Origin: Paenibacillus periandrae
GTDB lineage: Bacteria > Bacillota > Bacilli > Paenibacillales > NBRC-103111
Length of the DNA: 64,000 bases
NCBI RefSeq assembly: GCF_022458865.1
Contig: NZ_JAJNMU010000011.1
Coordinates: forward strand, 245,604-309,603
Reading direction: 5' to 3'
Shown: in pieces, positions 27,643 to 36,489 of the stretch
How the letters are laid out: every line of letters starts with the position of its first letter
Position numbering within the stretch: position 1 is the stretch's first letter
The notes under the pieces: generated by a model
Databases searched by the model: none
What the model was told of the DNA's origin: nothing
Seen by the model: only the letters and a program-made list of their open reading frames with translations
Program-made: the position numbers and the translations under genes

Positions 27643-28518
27643 GTGGATTTCGGAAGATTAATCGCAGCAATGGTCACACCCTTTGATTCCAACTTGCAAA
27701 TCGATTGGACTCAAACTGGAATTTTAATTGATTATTTACTAGAAGAGCAAAGTAACGACAGTTTGGTTATTAGTGGGACAACAGGTGAATCGCCCACGTT
27801 AACAGAAGAAGAAAAGCTGGAGTTATTTTCATTCGCTATCAAGCGTGCCAATGGGCGCTGCAAGATCATTGCCGGAACAGGCAGCAATGATACAGCTCAT
27901 TCCATCCATTTATCCAGGGAAGCCGAGAAGCTTGGAGTGGACGCATTATTATTAGTGGCTCCGTATTACAACCGTCCATCTCAGGAAGGTTTGTATCAGC
28001 ATTTTAAAGCCATTGCCGAGTCGGTTTCGATTCCATGTATTTTGTACAATGTTGAAAGCAGAACAGGTATTAATATTGATGCCGATACAACGATTCGACT
28101 ATCGCAAATACCGAATATTGTAGCTACCAAAGATTGTGCAGATCTGGATCAGATCACAAGAATTGTTAGCGGTGCCGCACCTGGATTTCTGGTGTACAGT
28201 GGTGACGACACGATGGCATTACCTGTATTGTCCGTTGGTGGACACGGTATTATCAGCGTAGCCAGTCATGTAATTGGTAAAGAAATGAAAAGTATGATAA
28301 ACTGTTACTTACAAGGCGATACTCGTGAAGCGGCAAAAGTTCATGCTAAGATACACCCCGTAATGAAGGGGTTGTTTAATTGTCCTCACCGAGTTCCGAA
28401 TCCTGCCCCCGTTAAATATGCTTTAAACAGCAAAGGTGTGGAGGTAGGCGGAGTACGTCTGCCATTATTGAACGCAACCGAAGAAGAAGGAAGATTCATT
28501 GACTCCTTGTTAAAATGA
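27643..28518 (+). CDS. dapA: 4-hydroxy-tetrahydrodipicolinate synthase
   Basis: Condenses pyruvate with aspartate semialdehyde. TIM-barrel lyase with the Schiff-base lysine in VATKDC (Lys163), YYNRPSQEGLY and YNVESRTG. 291 residues. GTG start after TAGGAGG. Its product is the branch point to cell-wall diaminopimelate, lysine and, through dpaAB, dipicolinate. Confidence 0.96.
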   Translation: MDFGRLIAAMVTPFDSNLQIDWTQTGILIDYLLEEQSNDSLVISGTTGESPTLTEEEKLELFSFAIKRANGRCKIIAGTGSNDTAHSIHLSREAEKLGVDALLLVAPYYNRPSQEGLYQHFKAIAESVSIPCILYNVESRTGINIDADTTIRLSQIPNIVATKDCADLDQITRIVSGAAPGFLVYSGDDTMALPVLSVGGHGIISVASHVIGKEMKSMINCYLQGDTREAAKVHAKIHPVMKGLFNCPHRVPNPAPVKYALNSKGVEVGGVRLPLLNATEEEGRFIDSLLK

Positions 28519-28525
28519 AATTCTT

Positions 28526-28563
28526 GAAATCGGTGCTTTCTTTAAGCATCGGTTTTATTTATT
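28526..28563 (+). terminator. Terminator after dapA
   Basis: ATCGGTGC pairs with GCATCGGT (two G-U pairs), loop of about 9 bases, then TTTTATTT. Confidence 0.65.
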
Positions 28564-28595
28564 TAGGCAATAATTGATGATGCAAACGCGGTAGC

Positions 28596-28625
28596 TTGTA
28601 TTTGTACTTTTTGTTCATGTATAAT
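28596..28625 (+). promoter_or_regulatory. Sigma-A promoter of rnjB
   Basis: TTGTAT, 18-base spacer, TATAAT, placing the start near 28632 and about 80 bases of leader before the gene. Confidence 0.6.
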
Positions 28626-28710
28626 GGTGGCAAGTGACTGGTGCGGTTTTGGTTTAGGTTAAAGGTTCATACAAATTCGTCGTCAATCTTAAAATAGGAG
28701 GTATTTTTAA

Positions 28711-30387
28711 TTGTCTAAGAAAACTGTAGATAAACTCTCGATCTTTGCCCTGGGCGGCGTGGGTGAAATCGGAAAAAATATGTATGTGGTTCAGTATGCT
28801 AATGACATTGTTGTTATTGATTGCGGTTTGAAATTTCCCGAAGAGGACATGCTCGGCATCGATATTGTTATACCGGATATTAGTTATTTACTTGAGAATC
28901 GGGACAAGGTTAGAGGCATTATTATCACACACGGACATGAGGATCACATCGGTGGTTTGTCGTATGTGCTAAGACAGCTGAATGTTCCCATCTATGCAAC
29001 CAAATTGACTTTGGGTCTTATCGAAACCAAGCTAAGGGAAGCCGGTTTATTGGGAGATACCAAACGAAACCTGATCAATTCAGAGTCTGAATTGGTACTT
29101 GGATGTATGACTGCGTCGTTCTTCAAAACGAATCATAGTATTCCTGATTCTGTCGGTGTATGCATCGCGACACCTGAAGGCAATGTAGTTCACACAGGTG
29201 ATTTCAAGTTTGACCAGACTCCGGTTAATGAACAATATGCGGATATCCATCGTATGGCTGAATTGGGAAGCAAGGGAGTTCTTGCGCTGCTATCCGACAG
29301 TACGAATGCAGAGCGTCCTGGTTATACTGGATCAGAAAGAAGCGTAGGTACCGAGATTGAGGATGTTTTCCGTAAAGCCAAGCAAAGAGTAATCATTGCT
29401 ACATTTGCTTCTAATATACATCGGATTCAACAGGTAATTGATGCAGCTGAAGCTACGAAGAGAAAAGTAACCGTTATCGGTCGCAGCATGGTGAACGTCG
29501 TTTCGATTGCTGGGGAGCTGGGCTACTTGAGAATTCCTGAAGGCATGCTCATTGAGCCTGAAGAAATTAATAAAATGGCTGCAGATCGTGTTGTCGTATT
29601 GTCGACAGGCTCGCAGGGAGAGCCGATGTCGGCACTAACCCGTATGGCACGGTCCACACATCGCAAGGTTGATATTTTGCCTGGAGATACTGTCATTATT
29701 GCAGCAACACCAATTCCTGGTAACGAGCGGTATGTCGGAAGAACGGTTGATGAATTGATGCGTATAGGCGCTCATGTTATCTATGGCCCTGGTTCAATTA
29801 CAGGAGTTCATGTATCCGGACATGGTTCACAGGAAGAATTGAAGCTGATGCTTAATTTAATGAAACCGAAATATTTTATCCCTATCCACGGTGAGTACCG
29901 GATGCTTCGTCAGCATGCGCTGCTTGCAGAATCGGTTGGAATTCCTAAAGAAAACATTTTTGTTGTAGATAACGGAGATGTTGTGGAGGTTCTTGACGGC
30001 GCTGCTCGTAAAGGCTCGAAGGTAACGGCTGGGAACATTTTGATCGATGGACTGGGTGTTGGCGATGTTGGTAATATCGTACTCAGAGATCGCAAACTGT
30101 TGTCACAGGATGGTATTTTGGTTGTAGTCGTTACATTAAGCAAGCAAGATGGCGCTATTTTGTCTGGACCTGATATTATATCCAGAGGATTTGTATACGT
30201 TAGAGAATCCGAAGGCTTGCTGGATGAAGCCAACCGTATTGTAGCTAGTACGCTGAAACGGTTAATGAGCGAAAATGTAAATGAATGGGCTTCGCTGAAG
30301 ACTCATGTCAAAGATGCTTTAGGACGATTTTTGTATGAACAAACCAAAAGAAGACCTATGATTCTTCCAATTATCATGGAAGTTTGA
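28711..30387 (+). CDS. rnjB: Ribonuclease J (RnjB by synteny)
   Basis: Metallo-beta-lactamase/beta-CASP ribonuclease with endonuclease and 5'-3' exonuclease activity. Zinc motif HGHEDH at residues 74-79, HTGDFKFD for the next metal ligands, beta-CASP motifs including LSDSTNAERPGYTGSE and the C-terminal HVSGHGSQEE. 558 residues. It follows dapA and precedes tepA exactly as rnjB does in B. subtilis; sequence alone does not separate J1 from J2. Start TTG after TAGGAGG. Confidence 0.92.
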   Translation: MSKKTVDKLSIFALGGVGEIGKNMYVVQYANDIVVIDCGLKFPEEDMLGIDIVIPDISYLLENRDKVRGIIITHGHEDHIGGLSYVLRQLNVPIYATKLTLGLIETKLREAGLLGDTKRNLINSESELVLGCMTASFFKTNHSIPDSVGVCIATPEGNVVHTGDFKFDQTPVNEQYADIHRMAELGSKGVLALLSDSTNAERPGYTGSERSVGTEIEDVFRKAKQRVIIATFASNIHRIQQVIDAAEATKRKVTVIGRSMVNVVSIAGELGYLRIPEGMLIEPEEINKMAADRVVVLSTGSQGEPMSALTRMARSTHRKVDILPGDTVIIAATPIPGNERYVGRTVDELMRIGAHVIYGPGSITGVHVSGHGSQEELKLMLNLMKPKYFIPIHGEYRMLRQHALLAESVGIPKENIFVVDNGDVVEVLDGAARKGSKVTAGNILIDGLGVGDVGNIVLRDRKLLSQDGILVVVVTLSKQDGAILSGPDIISRGFVYVRESEGLLDEANRIVASTLKRLMSENVNEWASLKTHVKDALGRFLYEQTKRRPMILPIIMEV

Positions 30388-30463
30388 TCCAAGACCACCA
30401 GTCTATACTTGATACCTTTCACAATAAACCAATTATTGAAATCCATTGTATGCGCGAAATATT

Positions 30464-30508
30464 AAAACCACTTAAGACGTCGATTACGGCGACTTGAGTG
30501 GTTTTTTT
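30464..30508 (+). terminator. Terminator after rnjB
   Basis: Stem AAACCACTTAAG(A)CGTCG with CGGCGACTTGAGTGGTTT, ATTA loop, seven Ts. Confidence 0.9.
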
Positions 30509-30538
30509 GCATGTTTTCGGTAGCATTCATCCATACTA
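30509..30538 (+). promoter_or_regulatory. Sigma-G-type promoter of tepA
   Basis: GCATG, 18-base spacer, CATACTA: both elements match the forespore sigma-G consensus (GHATR-N17/18-CATNHTA) exactly. Predicted start near 30546; tepA begins at 30575. Confidence 0.6.
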
Positions 30539-30574
30539 AAAAAGATCAACAGAATTTGAAGGGGGTATCCCAAG

Positions 30575-31318
30575 TTGGACAATTTCAAGCAGCAAGAGCA
30601 GGAGCCTGTAAATCCTGGTCCGAATGAAGAACTGAAAAAACCGTCTGTGTTGGATACGATTCAGCAGCTTGGCCAAACGGCGGTACCTGCAAGCGAATCC
30701 AATATATTTTGTATGACAATTATTGGACAGGTAGAAGGGCATTTGGTGCTTCCACCCCAAAATAAGACTACCAAATACGAACATTTAATACCGCAGCTTG
30801 TCGCAGTTGAACAGAATCCCAAGATTGAAGGCATTTTTATCGTGCTGAACACGGTAGGTGGGGATGTCGAAGCGGGCCTTGCAATTGCAGAAATGATCGC
30901 CACCTTATCCAAACCTACGGTTACTCTCGTATTAGGTGGAGGGCATTCCATAGGTGTTCCGATTGCGGTCTCTTCAGATTTTTCGATCATTGCGGAAACA
31001 GCCACAATGACGATCCATCCTATCCGATTGAACGGACTTGTCATCGGCGTCCCACAAACCTTTGAATATCTGGATAAAATGCAGGAAAGAGTCATCAGGT
31101 TTATAACTAGCCATTCCGAAATTTCCGAACAAAAGCTGAAGGAATTGATGTTCAAAACCGGTGAATTGACCCGGGATATCGGAACGACGGTTATTGGTGC
31201 TGATGCTGTTAAATACGGTCTTATTGACACCATAGGTGGTGTAGGTGATGGAATCAGAGAGCTGAACCGACGCATTGAGGCAAACAGGAAGCAAATTCCA
31301 GGAGGAGTGGTACAATGA
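30575..31318 (+). CDS. tepA: ClpP-like protease TepA
   Basis: Membrane-independent ClpP/crotonase-fold protease; the B. subtilis homologue acts in spore outgrowth. The ClpP core is visible: GGDVEAGLAIAEMIATL, the nucleophile region GGGHSIGVPIA and the histidine region MTIHPIRLNG, followed by the long helix EYLDKMQERVIRFI. 247 residues with a disordered N terminus of about 45. Start TTG after GAAGGGGG. The stop overlaps ylzJ by four bases. Confidence 0.9.
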   Translation: MDNFKQQEQEPVNPGPNEELKKPSVLDTIQQLGQTAVPASESNIFCMTIIGQVEGHLVLPPQNKTTKYEHLIPQLVAVEQNPKIEGIFIVLNTVGGDVEAGLAIAEMIATLSKPTVTLVLGGGHSIGVPIAVSSDFSIIAETATMTIHPIRLNGLVIGVPQTFEYLDKMQERVIRFITSHSEISEQKLKELMFKTGELTRDIGTTVIGADAVKYGLIDTIGGVGDGIRELNRRIEANRKQIPGGVVQ

Positions 31319-31536
31319 CACTATATACGGTCATGCCTGTGGAGGTCGTGATGAACGGCTTGGAATCTATGAAAGTTGCCAGTATGGACATTAAGGTTAA
31401 CGGAGTTGAACTGGAGGTTCAGCAGTTGAATGCTACACAGGCGACCATTGTTAGATTAAGGAGCGGAAATCCGCAGGATTATTTGAATCCAAACTACAGT
31501 CCTGGCAAAATTGTCGAATTTCGACCTGTCTTTTAG
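31315..31536 (+). CDS. ylzJ: YlzJ-like protein
   Basis: Small protein of unknown function, 73 residues, found downstream of tepA in spore-forming Bacilli. The sequence has a short beta-rich core (MDIKVNGVELEVQQLN) and ends SPGKIVEFRPVF. Translationally coupled to tepA by ATGA, so it is expected to share tepA's expression. No motif suggests a biochemical role. Confidence 0.8.
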   Translation: MTLYTVMPVEVVMNGLESMKVASMDIKVNGVELEVQQLNATQATIVRLRSGNPQDYLNPNYSPGKIVEFRPVF

Positions 31537-31583
31537 TTCTGAAGTCCGATTTTTACAAGACGATTAAGCTTATCCCCAAAGTA

Positions 31584-31592
31584 TGGTATACT
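31584..31592 (+). promoter_or_regulatory. Extended -10 promoter element before spoIIIE
   Basis: TGGTATACT is an extended -10 element; no clear -35 lies 17 bases upstream. The predicted start abuts the GGGGGTGAG ribosome binding site. Confidence 0.4.
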
Positions 31593-31614
31593 TTATTCTT
31601 GGGGGTGAGCCGTC

Positions 31615-34170
31615 TTGGCCAGGCCAAAAAAGAAACGTAAGGCGTCTGTAAAATCGATAAAAACTAATTTAAAGTATGAGCTCTATGGAATTATAATATT
31701 AACGTTATCGGTAATCGCACTTTCCCGGGAAGGTCCGGTTGCTCGTGCTTTAAGCTATTTGTTTCGATTTTTAATCGGGACGTGGGATTTCATCATTCCG
31801 CTTGTTTTTATTTATGCAGGCTTGTATGTAATGGTGAAACGGAAATGGCCGAATTGGCGAACATCCCGCAAGACGGGAATTTTGTTGATGATTATTGCCC
31901 TTCTTATTATGAGTCACATCAGCTTGTTTGAGCAGCTCTATCCAAAAGGCGCATACACAGCCGGTATGATTTGGTCACAAACGTGGGCCAGTATGGTGGA
32001 TGGCTTCAGTGCGACTGACAAAGGACAGGCTATTCTTACGCATCAGGTTGGCGGCGGAATGCTCGGAGCCGCGTTATATGGAACCTTATATTTTCTATTC
32101 GTAAAAATAGGTGCTCAATTGATCCAATATACGCTTTTCATTATCGGGTTTATTTTGCTTACCGGTCTTACTTTAGGCGATATGATGGGAAAAATAAAAG
32201 GAAAGAAAACGTTCGCAGACACAGCACTTGGCCAATACATAAATCGTTGGTGGGAAGAACGTAAACAGAAGGCGACGACAGCGGCAGAAACAGTTGCAGT
32301 CAAGAAAAAAGCCTATGTGGCTCCTCTCATGCCGGATGATAATGAATTTGATGAAGAAACGTTGAAGCCGGAGCGTAAAGTTAAAAGGCCGAATAAAGCC
32401 TTTACTTCATTCATGGATCGGGTGCATACGAAGCCGAAGTCAACTATTCCTAAGGGATTTGAGCCGGAAGTCTTTGAAGATGAACTTCCATTATCAGCTA
32501 AGCAGCCTGAACCTGAGAGCGAACCGGAAATTGTGGAAGAGACGGTTTACAAAAGAGAGGTCGAGCAGGAGTCTCCAATTCCGATTATTCGTGATTTTCA
32601 AGAGCAGGTCCAGCAGGAAATATCGAGCATACCACCAGCAGCTGTTACTGCTGCTCCTTCAATAGACCAATCCCCAGCCAGCGAAAACGATGAAATCGCA
32701 GAGGAATTAGGGGAGATAGGGAATATGGATATACCCGTTAAACCTCAGAAGCCGTATGTACTGCCTGCTCTGGATTTGTTGGCCAAGCCAAGCCTTCTCA
32801 AGGGTGCCGATTCACTCGATTATAAAGCGGTTGCCCGCAAGCTGGAGGCTACACTGGAAAGCTTTGGCGTGAAGGCGAAGGTGCTGGAGGTTGTACGCGG
32901 ACCCTCTGTAACTCGATATGAAATACAGCCGGATGTTGGTGTCAAGGTAAGTCGGATTGTAAGCCTTACGGATGACATTGCGCTAGCCTTGGCGGCTAAG
33001 GATATCCGGATGGAAGCGCCTATTCCAGGCAAAGCTGCAATCGGGATTGAGGTGCCGAATGCTGAGGTGTCGATAGTAACGATGCGAGAGGTTATGGAAA
33101 CCGCTGTTTTTCAGGATTCGAGTGCCAAGCTGTCGATCACATTAGGGCGTGATATTGCCGGACAGCCGATAGTCGGAAACCTGGCGCGTATGCCGCATTT
33201 GCTCGTAGCTGGAGCAACAGGCTCAGGTAAATCAGTCTGTATTAACGGGATCATTACAAGTATTTTGTACAAGGCAAAGCCTAACGAGGTACGCTTCTTG
33301 ATGGTTGACCCGAAAATGGTGGAATTGAACGTCTATAATGGAATTCCCCATTTGCTTGCCCCTGTTGTTACAGATCCGAAGCGGGCCTCGCTTGCTTTGA
33401 AAAAGGTCGTTGTTGAAATGGAAAAACGATATGAGCTGTTTTCCAAAAGCGGAACGCGTAATTTAGAAGGCTACAATGCGATGCTGCTGGAAACCAAGTC
33501 CGGAGCTCCGCTCCCTTATATTGTCGTTATCGTAGATGAGCTTGCTGATTTAATGATGGTGGCTGCGAATGATGTGGAGGATGCGATCTGCCGTTTAGCA
33601 CAAATGGCGCGTGCCGCAGGGATACATCTGATTATTGCCACACAGAGGCCGTCAGTTGATGTTATTACAGGAGTTATTAAAGCTAATATTCCTTCTCGTA
33701 TTGCATTTGGTGTATCATCTAATGTGGATTCCCGTACGATATTGGATATGGCTGGCGCCGAGAAGCTGTTAGGTCGTGGAGATATGCTGTACCTTCCGAT
33801 GGGGGCTTCCAAGCCTGTGCGCGTGCAGGGTGCCTTTTTGTCCGACAATGAAGTGGAAGATGTTGTTAACTTCGTGAGAAATCAAGAGCAGGCCAATTAT
33901 GTAGAAGATATGGTACCTCAGGTCGAGGAGCAGGCTGAAGGAACTAATCAGGTCGAGGATGAGCTATATGACCAAGCAGTACAAATTATTTTGGAGGCCA
34001 AGCAAGCATCGGTATCTTTGCTTCAGCGCAGGATGCGGGTAGGCTACACACGTGCTGCCAGGTTGATTGACTCCATGGAAGCCAAGGGTGTTGTAGGGCC
34101 ATATGAAGGTAGTAAGCCACGTGAGGTGCTGGTTTCCTTGGAACAGTATCAGGGCAGAATGAGTTCGTAA
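31615..34170 (+). CDS. spoIIIE: DNA translocase SpoIIIE/FtsK
   Basis: Hexameric septal ATPase that pumps chromosome DNA into the forespore. Four to five membrane helices span residues about 20-190. A charged linker follows to about 370. The motor has Walker A GATGSGKS at 533-540 and Walker B VIVDELADLM with Asp641 and Glu642. The C-terminal gamma winged-helix (SLLQRRMRVGYTRAARLID) reads polarity sequences. 851 residues. Start TTG after GGGGGTGAG. Confidence 0.96.
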   Translation: MARPKKKRKASVKSIKTNLKYELYGIIILTLSVIALSREGPVARALSYLFRFLIGTWDFIIPLVFIYAGLYVMVKRKWPNWRTSRKTGILLMIIALLIMSHISLFEQLYPKGAYTAGMIWSQTWASMVDGFSATDKGQAILTHQVGGGMLGAALYGTLYFLFVKIGAQLIQYTLFIIGFILLTGLTLGDMMGKIKGKKTFADTALGQYINRWWEERKQKATTAAETVAVKKKAYVAPLMPDDNEFDEETLKPERKVKRPNKAFTSFMDRVHTKPKSTIPKGFEPEVFEDELPLSAKQPEPESEPEIVEETVYKREVEQESPIPIIRDFQEQVQQEISSIPPAAVTAAPSIDQSPASENDEIAEELGEIGNMDIPVKPQKPYVLPALDLLAKPSLLKGADSLDYKAVARKLEATLESFGVKAKVLEVVRGPSVTRYEIQPDVGVKVSRIVSLTDDIALALAAKDIRMEAPIPGKAAIGIEVPNAEVSIVTMREVMETAVFQDSSAKLSITLGRDIAGQPIVGNLARMPHLLVAGATGSGKSVCINGIITSILYKAKPNEVRFLMVDPKMVELNVYNGIPHLLAPVVTDPKRASLALKKVVVEMEKRYELFSKSGTRNLEGYNAMLLETKSGAPLPYIVVIVDELADLMMVAANDVEDAICRLAQMARAAGIHLIIATQRPSVDVITGVIKANIPSRIAFGVSSNVDSRTILDMAGAEKLLGRGDMLYLPMGASKPVRVQGAFLSDNEVEDVVNFVRNQEQANYVEDMVPQVEEQAEGTNQVEDELYDQAVQIILEAKQASVSLLQRRMRVGYTRAARLIDSMEAKGVVGPYEGSKPREVLVSLEQYQGRMSS

Positions 34171-34175
34171 AAGTG

Positions 34176-34211
34176 AGCATGTCGGATGATGAATCCGGCA
34201 TGTTTTTTTGT
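34176..34211 (+). terminator. Terminator after spoIIIE
   Basis: GCATGTCGGAT / ATCCGGCATG with GATGA loop, then seven Ts. Confidence 0.9.
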
Positions 34212-34236
34212 TCATTTTGCTTTTCAGCTTCCGTAT

Positions 34237-34266
34237 GCATATAAGCGTGCCGCCTTTCTCATAATA
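34237..34266 (+). promoter_or_regulatory. Sigma-G-type promoter of the SleB-like gene
   Basis: GCATA, 18-base spacer, CATAATA: both elements fit the sigma-G consensus exactly. Predicted start near 34274, 34 bases before the gene. Confidence 0.6.
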
Positions 34267-34307
34267 ACCATAAATGTTTACCATTATGAAGTGGGAGTGT
34301 GCACGCA

Positions 34308-35093
34308 ATGCAAATGAATAAAAGACTAGTGCTTATAACTGCAGCTTTATTAATCGTGCTGTTTACAGGCTATCAATTAAAACAGAAGCTTGAAACCGAG
34401 CAAACCTTCAGCAAGAATGATATTGCGTATGGGGCAGCAGGGAAAGATGTGTATGAGCTGCAGGGACGATTAAAATTTCTCGGCTTTTATAACAGCGCTG
34501 TAGATGGAGATTTTGGATACAATACTCTGCGATCGTTAAAATGGTTTCAATCTGAATTCGGCATCAAGGTTGACGGTATAGCTGGCTCTAAAACGAAGCT
34601 GAAGCTATGGGAAGCGACGAAGGATTACAAGCCGACAGCCAATGAGCTGCCACCCTCCAATACTGCAGATGGTGGAGGTAATGCCGAGCCGGCCCCGGAT
34701 AAGAATGCGAACCTGGCACCGACCAATCATTTGGGCTTATCCACAGAAGATTTGAATTTGATGGCCAATGCGGTATATGGAGAGGCAAGAGGCGAGCCCT
34801 ACATAGGACAAGTCGCTGTAGCTGCTGTCATATTGAATAGAGTCAAATCGGCGAGCTTTCCTAACACCGTGTCAGGAGTCATATTTCAGCCTGGAGCATT
34901 CACAGCTGTAGCAGATGGACAAATATGGCTGACACCTAATGAAAATGCCAAGAAGGCTGTACAGGAAGCGTTAAATGGCATGGATCCATCGGGAGGCTGC
35001 ATATACTATTTTAATCCGGAAACTGCCACCTCCAAATGGATATGGGGGCGTCCGCAAGTCAAAACCATCGGTAAGCATATTTTTTGCAAATAA
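34308..35093 (+). CDS. sleB: SleB-like spore cortex-lytic enzyme
   Basis: Cell-wall hydrolase likely to act on cortex peptidoglycan at germination. Order: signal or anchor helix (residues 7-20), peptidoglycan-binding domain (43-102, GKDVYELQGRLKFLGFYNSAVDGDFG), a Pro/Asn/Ala linker, and a Hydrolase_2 domain from about 150 with NAVYGEARGEP (Glu159 the probable catalytic acid) and the ending IGKHIFCK. Length 261. ATG 34308 lies ten bases after GGGAG. B. subtilis sleB is paired with ypeB elsewhere; here it stands alone between spoIIIE and ymfF. Confidence 0.87.
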   Translation: MQMNKRLVLITAALLIVLFTGYQLKQKLETEQTFSKNDIAYGAAGKDVYELQGRLKFLGFYNSAVDGDFGYNTLRSLKWFQSEFGIKVDGIAGSKTKLKLWEATKDYKPTANELPPSNTADGGGNAEPAPDKNANLAPTNHLGLSTEDLNLMANAVYGEARGEPYIGQVAVAAVILNRVKSASFPNTVSGVIFQPGAFTAVADGQIWLTPNENAKKAVQEALNGMDPSGGCIYYFNPETATSKWIWGRPQVKTIGKHIFCK

Positions 35094-35109
35094 AATGGAT
35101 AATTCATTT

Positions 35110-35145
35110 AGAGGATGCAAACGAAGTTCGTTTGCTTCTTCTGTT
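35110..35145 (+). terminator. Possible terminator after the SleB-like gene
   Basis: GCAAACG / CGTTTGC with AAGTT loop, extended outward by AGAGGA / TCTTCT; the following T-tract is weak. It overlaps the ymfF promoter -35. Confidence 0.45.
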
Positions 35146-35161
35146 TATGAAGGAATATAAT
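35132..35161 (+). promoter_or_regulatory. Sigma-A promoter of the ymfF group
   Basis: TTGCTT, 18-base spacer, TATAAT. Confidence 0.55.
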
Positions 35162-35202
35162 GGTATGGAGTTCGATTACAGGCTGAAAGGAGCTGCTCCC
35201 TT

Positions 35203-36486
35203 TTGAAAAATGTTCAATTTCAACGTGGTACGGTTCATAATATCAGGGTGCATGTGCTGCCCACAGAGCAATTTAAAACGTATGCCATATCGGTTTATAT
35301 CGGAAGTCGCTTACAGGAGGAAACGGTAACACCGACAGCATTAATCCCATTTGTATTGCGTCGCGGTACTAAGGTTTATCCAGAAACCAAGCAGTTCCGG
35401 GAACGTTTGGACGATTTATACGGTGCGGGCTTTGGGTTTGATATTTATAAGCGCGGCGATTATCAGATGGTACAGTTTCGGATGGACCTGATACAGGATG
35501 ACTTCGTGAACAGTACCGAATCGCTTTTGGAGCAGGGCATGCGTTTTGTCGGAGAGGCGATTACCCAACCGGCTGCCCAAGATGGCGAATTTACCTCCAA
35601 ATACGTCGATTCCGAAAAAACAACATTGCAAAAACGTATCGAATCGATCATTAACGATAAGGTAAAATATGCAGCAGAGCGTTGTATAGAGGAAATGTGT
35701 AAGGGTGAGCCCTACCGTCTGCACCCGCTCGGTACGATTGAAGCCTTAAAGCAGCTGACCAGCAAGGAGCTGTATACGTATTACAAGCAATGGCTGAAAG
35801 AATCGCCTATCGACATTTATGTAGTGGGCAAAACCACGCTTAAGGAAGTCATGGCTCTTGTGGATAGCAGCTTTGGTGGAGAAAGGGAGATTGCTGGAGA
35901 CTATTCCACCCTTCAAGGTCAATCCAAAGCAGTAGAGGTTCGCGAGGTTATAGAAGAGCTTGACGTCAAGCAGGGCAAGCTTAATTTGGGATTGCGAACT
36001 CATACCACCTATGCGGATGCGGATTATCCGACGATGCTTATGTATAATGGCATTTTAGGTGGATATCCGCACTCCAAGCTGTTTGTCAATGTGCGAGAAA
36101 AGGAAAGTCTTGCTTATTATGCTTCTTCAAGGCTGGATGGGCATAAGGGAATACTTACAATACAATCAGGCATTGAACTTGAAAACTATGAGAAGGCCGT
36201 GGCGATTATCCGTCAGCAGCTGGACGCAATGATTGCGGGTGATATCAATGATATCGAGCTGCAGCAAACCCAGGCCATGATTACGGGACATCTGCGTCAG
36301 CTTCAGGATTCCGCGTTCGAACTGATTTCTTTTGATTTTAACAATATATTATCGGGTGTAGAGCGTACGGTACCTGATTTGATTAATGATGTTCTTGCTG
36401 TCAACAAAGCGCAAATTCAAGCCGCAGCAAGCAAGGTCAAGCTCGATACGATTTACTTCTTACGTGACCGAAAGGAGGAGGTGTAG
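35203..36486 (+). CDS. ymfF: M16-family peptidase-like protein without zinc motif (YmfF)
   Basis: Pitrilysin-fold protein of 427 residues. Where active M16 enzymes carry HxxEH, this one has LIPFVLRRGTKVYPE with no histidine pair, so it is probably the non-catalytic partner. It retains the C-half features (NGILGGYPHSKLFVNVREKESLAYYASS), the region that closes over substrate. Three bases separate it from ymfH, whose product has an intact zinc site; heterodimeric M16 pairs of this type are known. Start TTG 35203; its AAAGGAG can pair with downstream CTCCCTTT. Confidence 0.88.
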   Translation: MKNVQFQRGTVHNIRVHVLPTEQFKTYAISVYIGSRLQEETVTPTALIPFVLRRGTKVYPETKQFRERLDDLYGAGFGFDIYKRGDYQMVQFRMDLIQDDFVNSTESLLEQGMRFVGEAITQPAAQDGEFTSKYVDSEKTTLQKRIESIINDKVKYAAERCIEEMCKGEPYRLHPLGTIEALKQLTSKELYTYYKQWLKESPIDIYVVGKTTLKEVMALVDSSFGGEREIAGDYSTLQGQSKAVEVREVIEELDVKQGKLNLGLRTHTTYADADYPTMLMYNGILGGYPHSKLFVNVREKESLAYYASSRLDGHKGILTIQSGIELENYEKAVAIIRQQLDAMIAGDINDIELQQTQAMITGHLRQLQDSAFELISFDFNNILSGVERTVPDLINDVLAVNKAQIQAAASKVKLDTIYFLRDRKEEV

Positions 36487-36489
36487 AAT

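Noticed and set aside
30661..31275. 204-codon antisense frame in tepA
   Set aside because: Shadow of a well-conserved coding sequence; Ser/Pro/Thr-rich artefact.
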